Source: Alkalinema sp. FACHB-956
GTDB lineage: Bacteria; Cyanobacteriota; Cyanobacteriia; Leptolyngbyales; Leptolyngbyaceae
NCBI RefSeq assembly: GCF_014697025.1
Contig: NZ_JACJRC010000022.1
Span: 26,225 to 90,224 of the forward strand
Length of the DNA: 64,000 nt
Direction: 5' to 3'
Shown: piece after piece, positions 43,201 to 49,723 of the stretch
Layout of the letters: the number at the start of each line of letters is the position of its first letter
Numbering within the stretch: position 1 is the stretch's first letter
Position numbers and translations under genes: made by a program
Notes under the pieces: model-generated
What the model was told of the DNA's origin: nothing
The model's input: the letters and a program-made list of their open reading frames with translations, nothing else
Databases searched by the model: none

Positions 43201-44290
43201 CACCCAATAATCCAGAGGCCGTACTGGTAAAGGCAACAACGGAACCATCTTGGTTGATGACGGGGTTACTGGAGGTTCCAGCTTGGGTCACACCACTCAA
43301 ACCACTCAGCAACGTGATATTCCCGGTACTCCGCTCCCACAGAAATACATCTTCTAAATTGTTATTATCCGTAACACCACTGACGAGATTACTGGCACTA
43401 CTCACAAAGGCAACGTAGTTCCCATCACCACTAATGACAGGTTTGAGCGAAGTTCCGTTACCAGAACCCGTATTGGTTGCGTTATGACTGACTAATGTGT
43501 AGGTATTGTTAACACGATCGTAGAGAAATACATCCTCTAGACCATTACTATCCTGAGCTACCAAGCCATCAGACTTACTGGTAAAGACAACATATTGGCC
43601 ATTCTGGCTCACCATACCGGGAGAGATCGAGCCTCCCACAGTGGTGCTGGACAAGGTGGTTTGAATTTCGGAGAGGAGTTGGGTGTTGAGGTTGTATCGA
43701 TAGTCAGCAGGCTGGAGACTGGCAGCCGTAATATTGCCAACCTGTGCTTCCAAAACCCAATCCCCATCCAGCCCGGTCAAATCATCTGAGGCCGCAACAT
43801 CCGCACCTGTGAACTGAGCTAACCCTTGCAGCAACGATCGGCCGATCGCGCCTTGCCCCACCTCACAGCCATACAGCAGGATATCTGCGTCAGCGGTTAA
43901 CGCTTGGGCCCAGGATTTGAATTGCTGGGTATAGGAAGCCAGGTTCTCTTCGCCCAGCCAGGAATTACCCAGTTGGAGTTGCCCTGCCGCCCCATGGGAG
44001 AGAATGTGGACTGACTCAATCCCGGTATGTTGTAAGAGCGTTGCAGTAATTTGTCCGATCGCATCCTGGTAGGGGTTAAGGACATAGACCGCAGCATGGT
44101 CATCGACACTCTCCAGCAAAGACGTGGCATCCTGTACCCCAGCATCAATAAAGACCAGCGAAGCAGGCTTGGCTGAAGAGATTCCCTGCCAAGGGGTTAA
44201 GGGAGATGCCCCGTAGCGATCGAGGCCCAAGGAAGATGAAGGGATATTGAGTGAAGATGAATTCCAGAGGGAAGACCCAGCAAATTCCAT
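34181..44290 (-). CDS. Giant DUF4347 / beta-propeller / Calx-beta / FG-GAP repeat protein
   Basis: A 3369-residue protein, probably cell-surface or secreted. An N-terminal DUF4347 domain (about 40-200, VFIDAGVQD ... HILSHGAAGQLQLGNSWL) is followed by 16 PD40-like repeats (pattern YVVFTSxASNLVxxDTNxxxDVF) to about 1150. Next come one Calx-beta-like domain, a Gly/Asn-rich beta-helix-like segment (about 1290-1570), and ten more Calx-beta domains (VDGTA..DY...GTLTFAPGET.KTI.V...GD) to about 2760. Twelve FG-GAP/VCBS-like repeats (DFNGDGKVDILWRNxxTG) close it. Acidic Asp/Asn loops suggest Ca2+ binding. There is no Sec signal; cyanobacterial DUF4347 proteins are usually thought to be type I secretion substrates, but no exporter is nearby. 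AGGAG precedes the ATG. Role inferred: adhesion or matrix. Confidence 0.9.
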   Translation of the reverse strand: MEFAGSSLWNSSSLNIPSSSLGLDRYGASPLTPWQGISSAKPASLVFIDAGVQDATSLLESVDDHAAVYVLNPYQDAIGQITATLLQHTGIESVHILSHGAAGQLQLGNSWLGEENLASYTQQFKSWAQALTADADILLYGCEVGQGAIGRSLLQGLAQFTGADVAASDDLTGLDGDWVLEAQVGNITAASLQPADYRYNLNTQLLSEIQTTLSSTTVGGSISPGMVSQNGQYVVFTSKSDGLVAQDSNGLEDVFLYDRVNNTYTLVSHNATNTGSGNGTSLKPVISGDGNYVAFVSSASNLVSGVTDNNNLEDVFLWERSTGNITLLSGLSGVTQAGTSSNPVINQDGSVVAFTSTASGLLGVSDRNGLAGLDVFVWTKANGLELVSINQNFNGSGNGSSFNPVVSADGQYVAFISTANDLLPGDNDGSQADVFVYGVTSGTFDQISINPAVSGGSGTVSGRLAISANGGRIAFATSSRLLATDTNIFNDIYVWDRASGNFILGSVSSTGTQAGDGSSDAPVLSANGRYLAFTSAASNLVATGDANGALDVYWRDLDATNPSRLISQVGGVAGNSSSLSPVISDDGKTIVFVSSATNLIANDTNNRADAFAYNVDTQVLSLVTRRQGVTTPTVGDSGTQNPAISGDGKFAFFSSDATNLVPQDTNGAEDVFFTDLTTSEVTLISRATRTSITGNGNSEVTSNKSISADGRYVVFTSSVDNLVSGDANGVTDIFLRDVTLPSSNPNAIQLVSRTTSGNAGNGASSTPMISGDSNFIVFTSSSSNLVAGDTNNQADIFLYDRSTGTIQLVSKVGATLANGASANPVISNDGQYVVFTSTASNLVANDNNNAQDVFLWNRSTGTIQLVSKTVSGSSGNAASANATISANGQYVVFTSTASDLTAGDTNNAQDVFAFNTQTGVVTLLSTGGSGIGDDDSFNPVISDDGRYVAFVSDATNLVANDANGTQDVFRYDLQAASNPVALVSVNTSGTAGVTTGTFTTLGSYSPTISADGNFIAFVSAASDLTTTTDTNGNAPDVFIRNMQTGQTSLVSVNSAGTGSGNGSGSVNPVISADGRYVAFVSTASNLVTGDTNGNIQDVFVRDTVTGRTRLISVDDLDIESGNAASNDPTLSRNAAYIAFTSNASNLVDDDLNRAADVFGTELKQTVSIVTQDGTAAEAGGDTGIYRVSRTDPAGELIIKLTPKVTGTASLQDYTITTTTIGATLVRDANTGLVTLTLADNIKEAILTVTAIDDIPAEATETIDLALVDDGGFLISGAASSATVSITDNDTVVTNTNDAGEGSLRQAILNANAFAGANTITFQIPGAGPHTIALQSALSDVTDTVTIDGTSQAGFATTPVITLDGTAIAATANGLNLAANGNQVKGLKITNFKGNGIAIAGNNNIIGLDAAATTGGNVITANGQVGVAVTSGTGNRISGNSIVNNTGLGIDLGADGVTLNDLGDADTGINNLQNFPISLVAENTLTGNQTIITGRLNGIAGRTIRVEFFSNTAADSSTNGEGEVYLGFQNVTIASNGFADISFTTATAVTGLVSATAIDSQSGDTSEFAVTVPLSKPEISIVPVVPSLTEGDTGTTDYEFDVVLSRASAQEVTVNVATLAGTATEGTDYQAFSQTITFAPGATTQRISIKVVGDTLVEGNETFNVVLSGPSVNATLATTPSATGTIRDNDTPQFSIVASAPTITEGNSGTVAYTFTVSLSQPSLTPVSVDYRTVDGTAISTGAGADFVATTGTLNFAANDTTPKTITVLVNGDTTFESPENFVVELLNPSGAIIDSVAASATGVIANDELPPVITLEPLTLSQAEGVSGNTAYDFKVKLSGPSSTPITVDYTTQDGTALAAEDYTALAGTLTFAPGELEKTITVQAKGDTKFETDETFTLVLSNPTGSATIAPGNTTATGTITNDDLRPTISFIASTVANPEGNSGTTSKTFTVQLSNPSSEVVTVNYATQDGTAIAGSDYTASTGTLTFNPGETTKDITIQVTGDTTPEDNENFQVKLTGATNATLTGGATELLATGTITDDDTTAKISLIPLTLSAAEGNSGTVNYTFTVKLSQAATQPITLDYTTKDGTALAGEDYTAANGTLTFAAGETEKTITIQVNGDTKFEGDETFTLELSNAIGATITAGNTIGTATLTNDDVRPIISFASPNVSTAEGNSGNTPAVFTINLSNPSSEIVTVNYTTQDGTATAGSDYTANTGTLTFNPGETSKNITVQVAGDTTPEANETFQVQLSGASNATFTGGAATLASTGTITDDDAPVVPRISVTPTLVSKSEGNSSSQFYQFTIQLDQPTTQQVSVQYATVDGTAVSAGLSADYGGKAGTLIFAAGETTKTVTIEVFGDPSFEANETFKLQLSNPQNALLGSTEATGEIVNDDAAPLPGLSVIATPNTVVEGNTGTTKTVTFTISLSSAATQPVTVTYETVDGTATSVGNDYVPVSGSLTFAPGETSKTVNVTIRGDDTVEADEDFSLNLSNPTNAKIDVLSAFATISNDDSTNGQLPTVSLGMTAISQNEGNAGTTTYTFTATLSQAATSTVTVDYDTIDGTATIADNDYLAVSNGRLTFNAGETTKTFSITVNGDTKVESNETFKVQLKNPVGVTIGTASQDGIIQNDDVAPSPSLSIVPTNAAQTEGNSGTKAFTFTVNLSQAATTPVTVNYTTVDGTATIANNDYVQKAGTLTFATGETSKVITIDVKGDTVTESDENFSVQLSNASGATIGTASANGLIINDDAANMATNISLDGNTDLLWRNTNTGDVVFWQINQTPSVNQYNLNKSIGNSNWQVQGTADFDGDGDADILWRNLFTGANLIWRMNGTSYVEDVLLPTVADTNWKIEGIGDFTGDGRVDILWRQTQVGAVQVWAMNGTVVANGYGLLTIGNGDWVVESVGDLDGDKVTDIVWRNQLTGAMADWLIRPDATGIRLQPVDLLSVPDLSWKIAGIADFNGDLKSDILWRNYRTGENGIWIMNNGRFVSSTKLFRVPEAQWEIKGISDFNKDGSSDLLWQNQQTQEVALWYMNRDAYGVAVVLPNAPSGWSIAGLSDFGTDGNADILWRDSKTGETYIWTVDSSTFNQAFNVFRIDDLSWKAELTGDFNGDGKVDIFWRNQRTGSSGFWIMNNTQLVTATFNIPQVTDVSWKVQGATDFDGDGDLDILWQNRSTGQVGIWEMNRDRYVRSHTLITVADLSWQIEGIADFDLDRKPDILWRNYRTGQTAIWKMNGFSYLQSINLPSVADIAWRIESIGDFNKDGRVDLLWFNSSTQDVAIWTMNGFNLVQSYRVKPAPSGNWQIQGIRDFNRDGFLDVFWVNPGTGSTQVWYMNGVNYGSAIVLPSYSDLNWRIEGFDDFGSSAPA

Positions 44291-44332
44291 GCTCTAAACT
44301 CCTGAGATTGGCAGGTGCGGAACAGTGACAAC

Positions 44333-44371
44333 GCCGTTTAAACCAGTAGTTCAAACAAGCAGTTCAAACAA
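44333..44371. repeat. 13-bp tandem repeat in leader of the giant gene
   Basis: Units GCCGTTTAAACCA, GTAGTTCAAACAA and GCAGTTCAAACAA lie 43-81 bp upstream of the giant gene start. It could be an operator array or a leader structure. Confidence 0.5.
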
Positions 44372-44787
44372 TGAGCCTATTCCCTAATGGGCGATCGGGC
44401 TGCTACAAGATAACCGCTGAAGCGCAGTTTCGAACGTGAAACTTGCGTAAAACTTTGTCGAAGTTGGTTTATTTTGTTACCAGAGTGATACTAGATCTGA
44501 GATCCGTATAACCGTGTAAACAAAGTTAGGTTGCCCAAAAGCTCGCAGGAGATTTCACGGATTTTCCAGTCTTGATGAAATCTTGTCCGGATTTCCAGAG
44601 ATTCATGAATTCCGGGGGATTGGGGAACTTTCTCGGAGCAAGCGCTAGGAACCTAGCGAGTGCATCTGAGATCCGATAAATGCCCCCTGAATACCCCCCT
44701 TAAGCTAAGGAGTCAAGCTGGGTTGGGCTACGGTTGAAGCATCGTTGAAACATCCTGGATTCGTTTTTTGGGGTACGCTGTGCTCCG

Positions 44788-44793
44788 TATAAT
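44788..44793 (+). promoter_or_regulatory. -10 box of the alpha/beta hydrolase gene
   Basis: A perfect TATAAT 30 bp before the ATG. The -35 region (TTTTTG at the right distance) is poor. A small GGGG-GCTGA-CCCC hairpin follows in the leader. Confidence 0.5.
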
Positions 44794-44822
44794 GGGGGCT
44801 GACCCCATGCTAGTTCGTACAA

Positions 44823-45713
44823 ATGTTCCCTAGTTTTTTACCCGATCGTACTGCGCAACTGACCGAAGCCACGTCCACAATGCTGGCCCAAAACATCCAA
44901 CGCCAAAGCATCACCACACCGCTGAGCTTGTCTGCGATCGACACTGCCTTTGTCCACCAGGGGCAGGGCGGTACTCCGATCGTGCTCCTGCATGGGTTTG
45001 ATAGCTCTGTGTTGGAATTTCGTCGATTATTGCCTTTACTGGCAGCGTCCCAGGAAACGTGGGCGATCGATCTTCTGGGCTTTGGATTTACCGATCGGGC
45101 TGTGGATCTGAGCTTTGATCCGGAAAGTATCAAAACGCACCTGTACTACACCTGGAAGACTTGCATTGGTCGGCCTATGGTGTTGGTGGGGGCGTCCATG
45201 GGGGGAGCCGCCGCGATCGACTTTGCCTTGACCTATCCCGATGCTGTGGCGCAGTTAGTTTTGCTGGATAGTGCGGGCTTTGCCAAAAGCCCGGTACTTT
45301 CGAAGTTCCTATTTCCACCTTTAGGCTATTTGGCAACAGAATTCCTGCGCCAACCGAAGGTGCGCCAACAGGTCAGCCTCAAAGCCTACTACGACCCCCG
45401 TTTTGTTACCCCCGATGCGGAACTGTGCGCAGCACTCCACTTGGAATTACCCCGCTGGAGCCAAGCCTTAATTGCCTTTACCAAGAGTGGTGGCTATGGC
45501 TTTTTGAGCGATCGCATTGCCCAAGTCTCTGTACCAACGTTAATTGTGTGGGGACGCCAGGATGGAATTTTGGGCATCCGGGACGCCGATCGTTTCCACA
45601 CCACGATTCCGCAAAGCCAGCTCCTTTGGGTTGACCAATGCGGCCACGTCCCCCATTTGGAAAAACCCCAGGAAACCGCAGACCATCTCTTGAGCTTTAT
45701 CCATTCTTCCTGA
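44823..45713 (+). CDS. Alpha/beta hydrolase
   Basis: A 296-residue alpha/beta-hydrolase-fold enzyme. The oxyanion region IVLLHGFDSS, nucleophile elbow GASMGG (Ser), acid in VWGRQDGILG (Asp) and catalytic His in CGHVPHLEKP form a complete triad. A lid region sits between the nucleophile and the acid (SPVLSKFLFPPLGYLATEFL). No signal peptide, so probably cytoplasmic. Such stand-alone hydrolases are common in cyanobacteria and their substrates (esters, lactones, chlorophyll-derived compounds) cannot be deduced from this sequence. Confidence 0.9.
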   Translation: MFPSFLPDRTAQLTEATSTMLAQNIQRQSITTPLSLSAIDTAFVHQGQGGTPIVLLHGFDSSVLEFRRLLPLLAASQETWAIDLLGFGFTDRAVDLSFDPESIKTHLYYTWKTCIGRPMVLVGASMGGAAAIDFALTYPDAVAQLVLLDSAGFAKSPVLSKFLFPPLGYLATEFLRQPKVRQQVSLKAYYDPRFVTPDAELCAALHLELPRWSQALIAFTKSGGYGFLSDRIAQVSVPTLIVWGRQDGILGIRDADRFHTTIPQSQLLWVDQCGHVPHLEKPQETADHLLSFIHSS

Positions 45714-45921
45714 GCTATCTTTTTCAACAATCCGCCTAAGATCTACTTAAGCGATCGCGGGTACTTAGGGCAACTTCATGCAGCACCCGCTTGTTGGTAT
45801 AGATTAGGGTTAATCTAAAACCATCAATAGGGTTAATGCAAGCAAAGGGCTGTGCAATCACAGGGCGGTTGCAACAACAGGGCTGATAAAATGGCGAAGC
45901 GGCTCGTTTACCTAACCTTGT

Positions 45922-46251
45922 ATGAGTAACCTACAAATCATCTCTGACCCCGACTTTGAAACCGAAGTGTTGAAAGCGGACAAACCTGTGTTGGTTTATT
46001 TTTGGGCCGCTTGGTGTGGCCCCTGTCGGCTGATGGCTCCGCTGGTTGAAGCGATCGCTAATAGTTACAGCGATCGTTTGAAAGTCATCAAAATGGAAGT
46101 GGATCCCAATCCAGAAAGTGTTGCACTGTGCAAAGTGGAAGGGGTTCCGGCTCTCCGGTTTTTCCGGGGTGGAGAACTCCTCAACCAACACGAAGGCGCG
46201 ATTCCTAAGCAAAAGTTGGAAGATTTGGTCAATACCTATCTCGCAGCCTAG
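45922..46251 (+). CDS. trxA: Thioredoxin
   Basis: A 109-residue single-domain thioredoxin with the redox motif WCGPC at 31-35 and cis-Pro in EGVPALRFF. It reduces disulfides in target proteins using electrons from thioredoxin reductase. Length and motif are those of a classical m-type-like thioredoxin. It stands alone after the hydrolase gene (208-bp gap). Confidence 0.93.
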   Translation: MSNLQIISDPDFETEVLKADKPVLVYFWAAWCGPCRLMAPLVEAIANSYSDRLKVIKMEVDPNPESVALCKVEGVPALRFFRGGELLNQHEGAIPKQKLEDLVNTYLAA

Positions 46252-46364
46252 ATTCCCCTTAGACGCCCCTTGGACTGAGAGTCTCTTCCTTCCATCTTGG
46301 GCATCGTCAGAGCCAATTCAATCAGACCGGGGCCAAATCCCCAGACCCAGTCTGATGGTTGATC

Positions 46365-46772
46365 GCTTTCCCGATCGGCACGGTTGCGTTCCTGACGAGC
46401 CTGCTCTTGGGGCGTGAGATAGCGGGTTGTCGTGCAGTTGATTTATTTATAGAGTTCCAGGGTGGGTTTACGTTTGCACCGAGGATTGTAAATGGCGGAG
46501 TACAGAATCCCCAAGGTTTGATAGAGATCTTTTTTGCTGCTGTATTCACCGCGATATTTTTGGGACACAACTTCGATCGCTAATTGCGGCAAAATGCCCT
46601 GCTCTTCCCAGAGGACATAGCTAGGCCGCAGACCTTCACTTTTAACACTTTCTACGCCAATGCTGAGGAACCCATCGGGCACGATCGGGGGAACATCTGG
46701 GTTGTAGTAAATCCCCATATCAATCCCGAAAAACCAATCACTCCGGCCTGCCCAAATTTCCGACGAGAAGCC
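46365..46772 (-). pseudogene. Uma2-family endonuclease pseudogene
   Basis: Reading on the minus strand: a TAG, then SEIWAGRSDWFFGIDMGIYY, VPPIVPDGFLSIGVESVKSE, SYVLWEEQGILPQLAIEVVS, QKYRGEYSSKKDLYQTLGIL, an early TAA after ELYK, and in the same frame RYLTPQEQARQERNRADRE. Those blocks are the N-terminal core, the nuclease core and the coiled-coil tail of long Uma2 proteins (DUF820), with the segment between core and tail deleted. Two in-frame stops and the deletion make it a relic. The 5' end is lost next to the aminotransferase gene. Confidence 0.82.
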
Positions 46773-46823
46773 CTAACCAACTTCTACAATCAAAAATACG
46801 CCCCTTTTGTTGAGTTAGTTGCT

Positions 46824-48020
46824 ATGCAATTTGCCGATCGCCTAATTCCCCTGCAAGCCAACGTTTTTGCGGATATGGATCGCGCCAAAGCCCAAGCGAG
46901 AGCGACGGGGCAAGATATTATCGATCTGTCCCTAGGATCCTCAGATTTGCCGACGAGTCCGCACATTCTGCAAGTGATTGCCGATTCGCTACAAGATCCG
47001 GCGACCCATGGCTATTTACTCTTCAATGCGACCCAGTCCTTTCGTCAGGCCGCAGCCCACTGGTATGAGCGGAAGTTTGGCATTGCTGTTGATCCAGAAA
47101 CGGAGGTGTTGCCGCTGATTGGATCCCAGGAAGGCACGGCCCACTTACCCTTGGCGATCCTAAATCCGGGGGATTATGCGCTACTCCTCGATCCAGGCTA
47201 TCCATCCCATGCGGGGGGCGTGTATCTCGCAGGCGGCCAGATTTATCCCATGCCGATCCGGGAGGAGAACCAGTACTTGCCCGATTTCGCTGAGATTCCC
47301 ACTCACGTTCTAGCTCAGGCAAAAATGATGGTGCTGAGCTATCCCCACAACCCTACCAGCGCGATCGCGCCGTTGGAATTTTTCCAGTCTGCCGTCGCCT
47401 TTTGCCAACAGCATAATTTGGTTTTGGTGCACGACTTTCCCTATGTGGATTTGGTATTTCGGCAGGAGCCGGTGCCGTCCATTTTGCAGGCAGATCCGGA
47501 AAAAACCTGCTCGATCGAATTTTTCACGCTGTCCAAAAGCTACAACATGGGCGGATTCCGCATTGGTTACGCGATCGGCAATCGGGAATTGATTCGGGCA
47601 TTGCGGCAAATTAAGGCCACGGTGGATTTCAATCAATACCTCGGCATTTTGCAGGGGGCGATCGCGGCGTTAACGGGGCCGCAGGAGACCGTTCAGCGGA
47701 CGGTGGAAACCTTTCGCAAGCGGCGTGATGTTTTTGTCCAGGCGCTCCACGCGATCGGCTGGGCCGTCCCTGCACCGGAAGCTGCCATGTATGTGTGGGC
47801 GAAGCTGCCGCAACCCTACGCCCAAGATTCCATCCAATTTTGTCAAGATTTAATTGCTCAAACGGGGGTGGCCGCTTCGCCGGGGGTGGGCTTTGGGCCT
47901 GCGGGGGAGGGGTATGTGCGGTTTGCCCTGGTGCATGAGCCAGCGATCTTAACCGCTGCGGTCGATCGCATAGCGGGCTTTCTAGCGAAGAGCAAACTTG
48001 CTGGCACAGCCCCAACGTAG
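46824..48020 (+). CDS. Class I/II aminotransferase, LL-diaminopimelate aminotransferase-like
   Basis: A 398-residue fold-type I PLP enzyme. Conserved blocks: IIDLSLGSSDLPTSPHIL, GSQEGTAHLPLAILNPGDYA, YPHNPTSAIAP (Asn for PLP), VHDFPYVDLVF (Asp-x-x-Tyr), and the PLP Lys in TLSKSYNMGGFRIGYAIGN. This pattern fits the LL-DAP/aspartate aminotransferase group used in cyanobacterial lysine synthesis, but related enzymes act on other amino acids, so the substrate is uncertain. The open frame extends 80 codons upstream through the decayed Uma2 gene; ATG 46824 (MQFADRLIPLQANVFADMD) matches the family start and is preferred. Confidence 0.85.
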   Translation: MQFADRLIPLQANVFADMDRAKAQARATGQDIIDLSLGSSDLPTSPHILQVIADSLQDPATHGYLLFNATQSFRQAAAHWYERKFGIAVDPETEVLPLIGSQEGTAHLPLAILNPGDYALLLDPGYPSHAGGVYLAGGQIYPMPIREENQYLPDFAEIPTHVLAQAKMMVLSYPHNPTSAIAPLEFFQSAVAFCQQHNLVLVHDFPYVDLVFRQEPVPSILQADPEKTCSIEFFTLSKSYNMGGFRIGYAIGNRELIRALRQIKATVDFNQYLGILQGAIAALTGPQETVQRTVETFRKRRDVFVQALHAIGWAVPAPEAAMYVWAKLPQPYAQDSIQFCQDLIAQTGVAASPGVGFGPAGEGYVRFALVHEPAILTAAVDRIAGFLAKSKLAGTAPT

Positions 48021-48111
48021 CGGCAACGTAAATGCCAGTCGGTTAATGCAGTAGGAGAATACCCGTGGGGAATCCGTCGTCAATGTGCCAAGAAAACGTG
48101 GAAATTTCCCA

Positions 48112-48174
48112 AGAAAAAAGGCTATCAGCAACGAATTGGCTGTGTCCTAGGCCAAATCCCAAAAGCTGATAACC
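48112..48174 (-). terminator. Intrinsic terminator with branched stem
   Basis: On the minus strand GGTTATCAGC (48174-48165) pairs with GCTGATAGCC (48129-48120, one mismatch), enclosing an inner TTGGC/GCCAA stem, and is followed by a T-run with one C. It lies about 145 bp past the small gene at 48317-48646 and would end its transcript. Confidence 0.65.
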
Positions 48175-48316
48175 CACTGTCACTCATCGGACAAACTTGT
48201 TTTGTGGAGTCTCCCAAGGTGGGAGCATTCTCCAGCCAGTTTTAGATCGGTACGAAGGCGATCGTAGAACTGGTTTTAATCTCTTGATAGACCTTCGTCG
48301 TAGGGCAAAAAATCTA

Positions 48317-48646
48317 TCAGGAGCATTCTAAACTGAGCGATTCTAAGCCAAGAGATTCTAAGCCAGCAGTTTCAAGATTCAACGCACTTAGAATCAACTC
48401 CTCTAAGGTGACGTATTCTTCAGGACTCAAGCCTCCAACACAATAGGAACTGTAACAGTGACGTAGCGCCGTTCTGATCACGGCGGCTTGGACAAATCGA
48501 CGAGCGGCGGCTTGGGCCAACCTTGGGGATTGATAGATTCCCCGATCGCACCACGCTTCCTGATCAGAAGACGTGCAGTGAAACGAGTAACCTTCAGGGT
48601 TGGGGATCACCTTGATGAGCCACCCGCAGTACGTATCCATCAGCAT
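48317..48646 (-). CDS. Conserved hypothetical small protein
   Basis: A 109-residue protein: MDTYCGWLIKVIPNPEGYSF, HCTSSDQEAW, AQAAARRFVQAAVIRTALRH, CYSSYCVGGLSPEEYVTLEE. It resembles small cyanobacterial proteins of unknown function with a Cys-Gly-Trp N-terminus. The C-terminal tail is a Leu-Glu-Ser/Gly repeat (LESLGLESLSLE). Five Cys/His residues could bind a metal but form no standard motif. Two ATGs two codons apart are possible starts. A spaced direct repeat about 100 bp upstream (48746-48774) may be its operator. Confidence 0.65.
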   Translation of the reverse strand: MLMDTYCGWLIKVIPNPEGYSFHCTSSDQEAWCDRGIYQSPRLAQAAARRFVQAAVIRTALRHCYSSYCVGGLSPEEYVTLEELILSALNLETAGLESLGLESLSLECS

Positions 48647-48978
48647 TCATTTGCCATCCAATCCAACATGAATTGATCTGGATGGATCAGCTCACCTCGC
48701 CTTCACTTTTCCACAAGAAAAGCCAAAACATGAGACAGGCACCCTTGTACAGGTTGACCCCTGTACACGTTGACAATTGATTCAATTTTCAAGCGATCGG
48801 CTGCACTGACCCAGCAGATTTAATGTATCAAACTGCCCGAGGGAAAACAGGGTGGGAAGTGGGGAGAAATCGGGGGGATTTGGTTAAGAACGCCCTTGAC
48901 ATCTGGCCATAGGGGGGAATTTTCATCATGGATTGCGGAAATTGCATAGTACTGGGGCGATCGGGGCGATCGGGCACC
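48647..48978. other. Intergenic region with spaced direct repeat
   Basis: 332 bp between the small conserved gene and the response regulator. It contains the direct repeat at 48746-48774. No gene seen; no obvious terminator for the response regulator. Confidence 0.5.
48746..48774. promoter_or_regulatory. 13-bp direct repeat, candidate operator
   Basis: TGTACAGGTTGAC (48746-48758) and TGTACACGTTGAC (48762-48774) are repeated with a 16-bp period; TGTACA is itself palindromic. It lies 100-130 bp before the start of the small minus-strand gene. Confidence 0.4.
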
Positions 48979-49665
48979 TTAGCCACGGGTCAGGGGTGCT
49001 TTGAGCCGATAGCCCATTCCATGCACTGTCTCAATAAAGTCCTCGGGGGAGCCCGCAGCTTTTAACTTTTGGCGGAGGGCTTTGATGTGGGATTTAACCG
49101 CTTCTTCGGTGGGGGATTCCGTGAGGGACCAAACTTGTTCGATGATGCCCGATCGGCTGAGGACGCGCCGCCCATTGGAGACCAGCAGTTCCAAAATGGC
49201 ATATTCCTTGGGGGTCAGGCTGAGGGGCTGGTTAGCATAGGTGACTTCGTAGGTGCTGGGATCAATTTGTAACTCCCCCCAGGTCAGTTGGATGGCGGTG
49301 GGATTGCCACCCCGCCGCAGCAAGGCTCTGACCCGCGCCATCAATTCCTGCAAATCAAAAGGCTTTACCATATAGTCATCGGCCCCCGCATCCAGCCCGT
49401 GGATTTTATCGGAAATGGTGTCCCGTGCCGTTAACATCAGAACGGGGAGGCGATAGTTGCGGTTGCGCAATTGGCGACAGAGGCTGAGGCCATCCAGCTT
49501 GGGGAGGGTAACGTCTAAAACCAGTAAGTCATAGTCTGTGGCAGTGAGCCAATTCCAGGCTGTTTCGCCATCTCGCACTACATCGACGAGATAGTGATGT
49601 TCAGATAAAGCATCACTTAGGACTTCAGCGATTTGAATATCATCTTCAACCACTAAAATTCGCAT
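48979..49665 (-). CDS. OmpR/PhoB-family response regulator
   Basis: A 228-residue two-domain regulator. Receiver domain: acidic pocket Glu-Asp-Asp (7-9), phospho-acceptor Asp51 (LLVLDVTLPKLDG), Thr in MLTARD, Lys in VKPF. C-terminal winged helix (about 125-225): LTPKEYAILELLVSNGRRVL, then EEAVKSHIKALRQKLKAAG and ETVHGMGYRL. It resembles the RppA-type regulators of cyanobacteria. It is divergent from the histidine kinase at 49724 with a 58-bp gap, so the two almost certainly form a two-component system that shares a control region. Confidence 0.93.
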   Translation of the reverse strand: MRILVVEDDIQIAEVLSDALSEHHYLVDVVRDGETAWNWLTATDYDLLVLDVTLPKLDGLSLCRQLRNRNYRLPVLMLTARDTISDKIHGLDAGADDYMVKPFDLQELMARVRALLRRGGNPTAIQLTWGELQIDPSTYEVTYANQPLSLTPKEYAILELLVSNGRRVLSRSGIIEQVWSLTESPTEEAVKSHIKALRQKLKAAGSPEDFIETVHGMGYRLKAPLTRG

Positions 49666-49723
49666 AGCCTTTCTTCACTGCTGTCCCTCTTTATCGTACC
49701 GATCGGAATTGATTCTGTCAGTC

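Larger units (their letters stand above)
44291..44822. other. Intergenic region between giant gene and hydrolase
   Basis: About 530 bp that must contain divergent promoters. I see a 13-bp triple repeat near the giant gene (44333-44371) and a TATAAT for the hydrolase (44788). The middle is featureless to my eye; no gene supported. Confidence 0.5.

Noticed and set aside
34295..43789. Many plus-strand frames opposite the giant repeat gene
   Set aside because: All are shadows of repetitive coding sequence with no independent features.
48112..48174. Branched structure considered as a riboswitch
   Set aside because: It lies downstream of a gene and ends in a T-run on the minus strand, so a terminator explains it.
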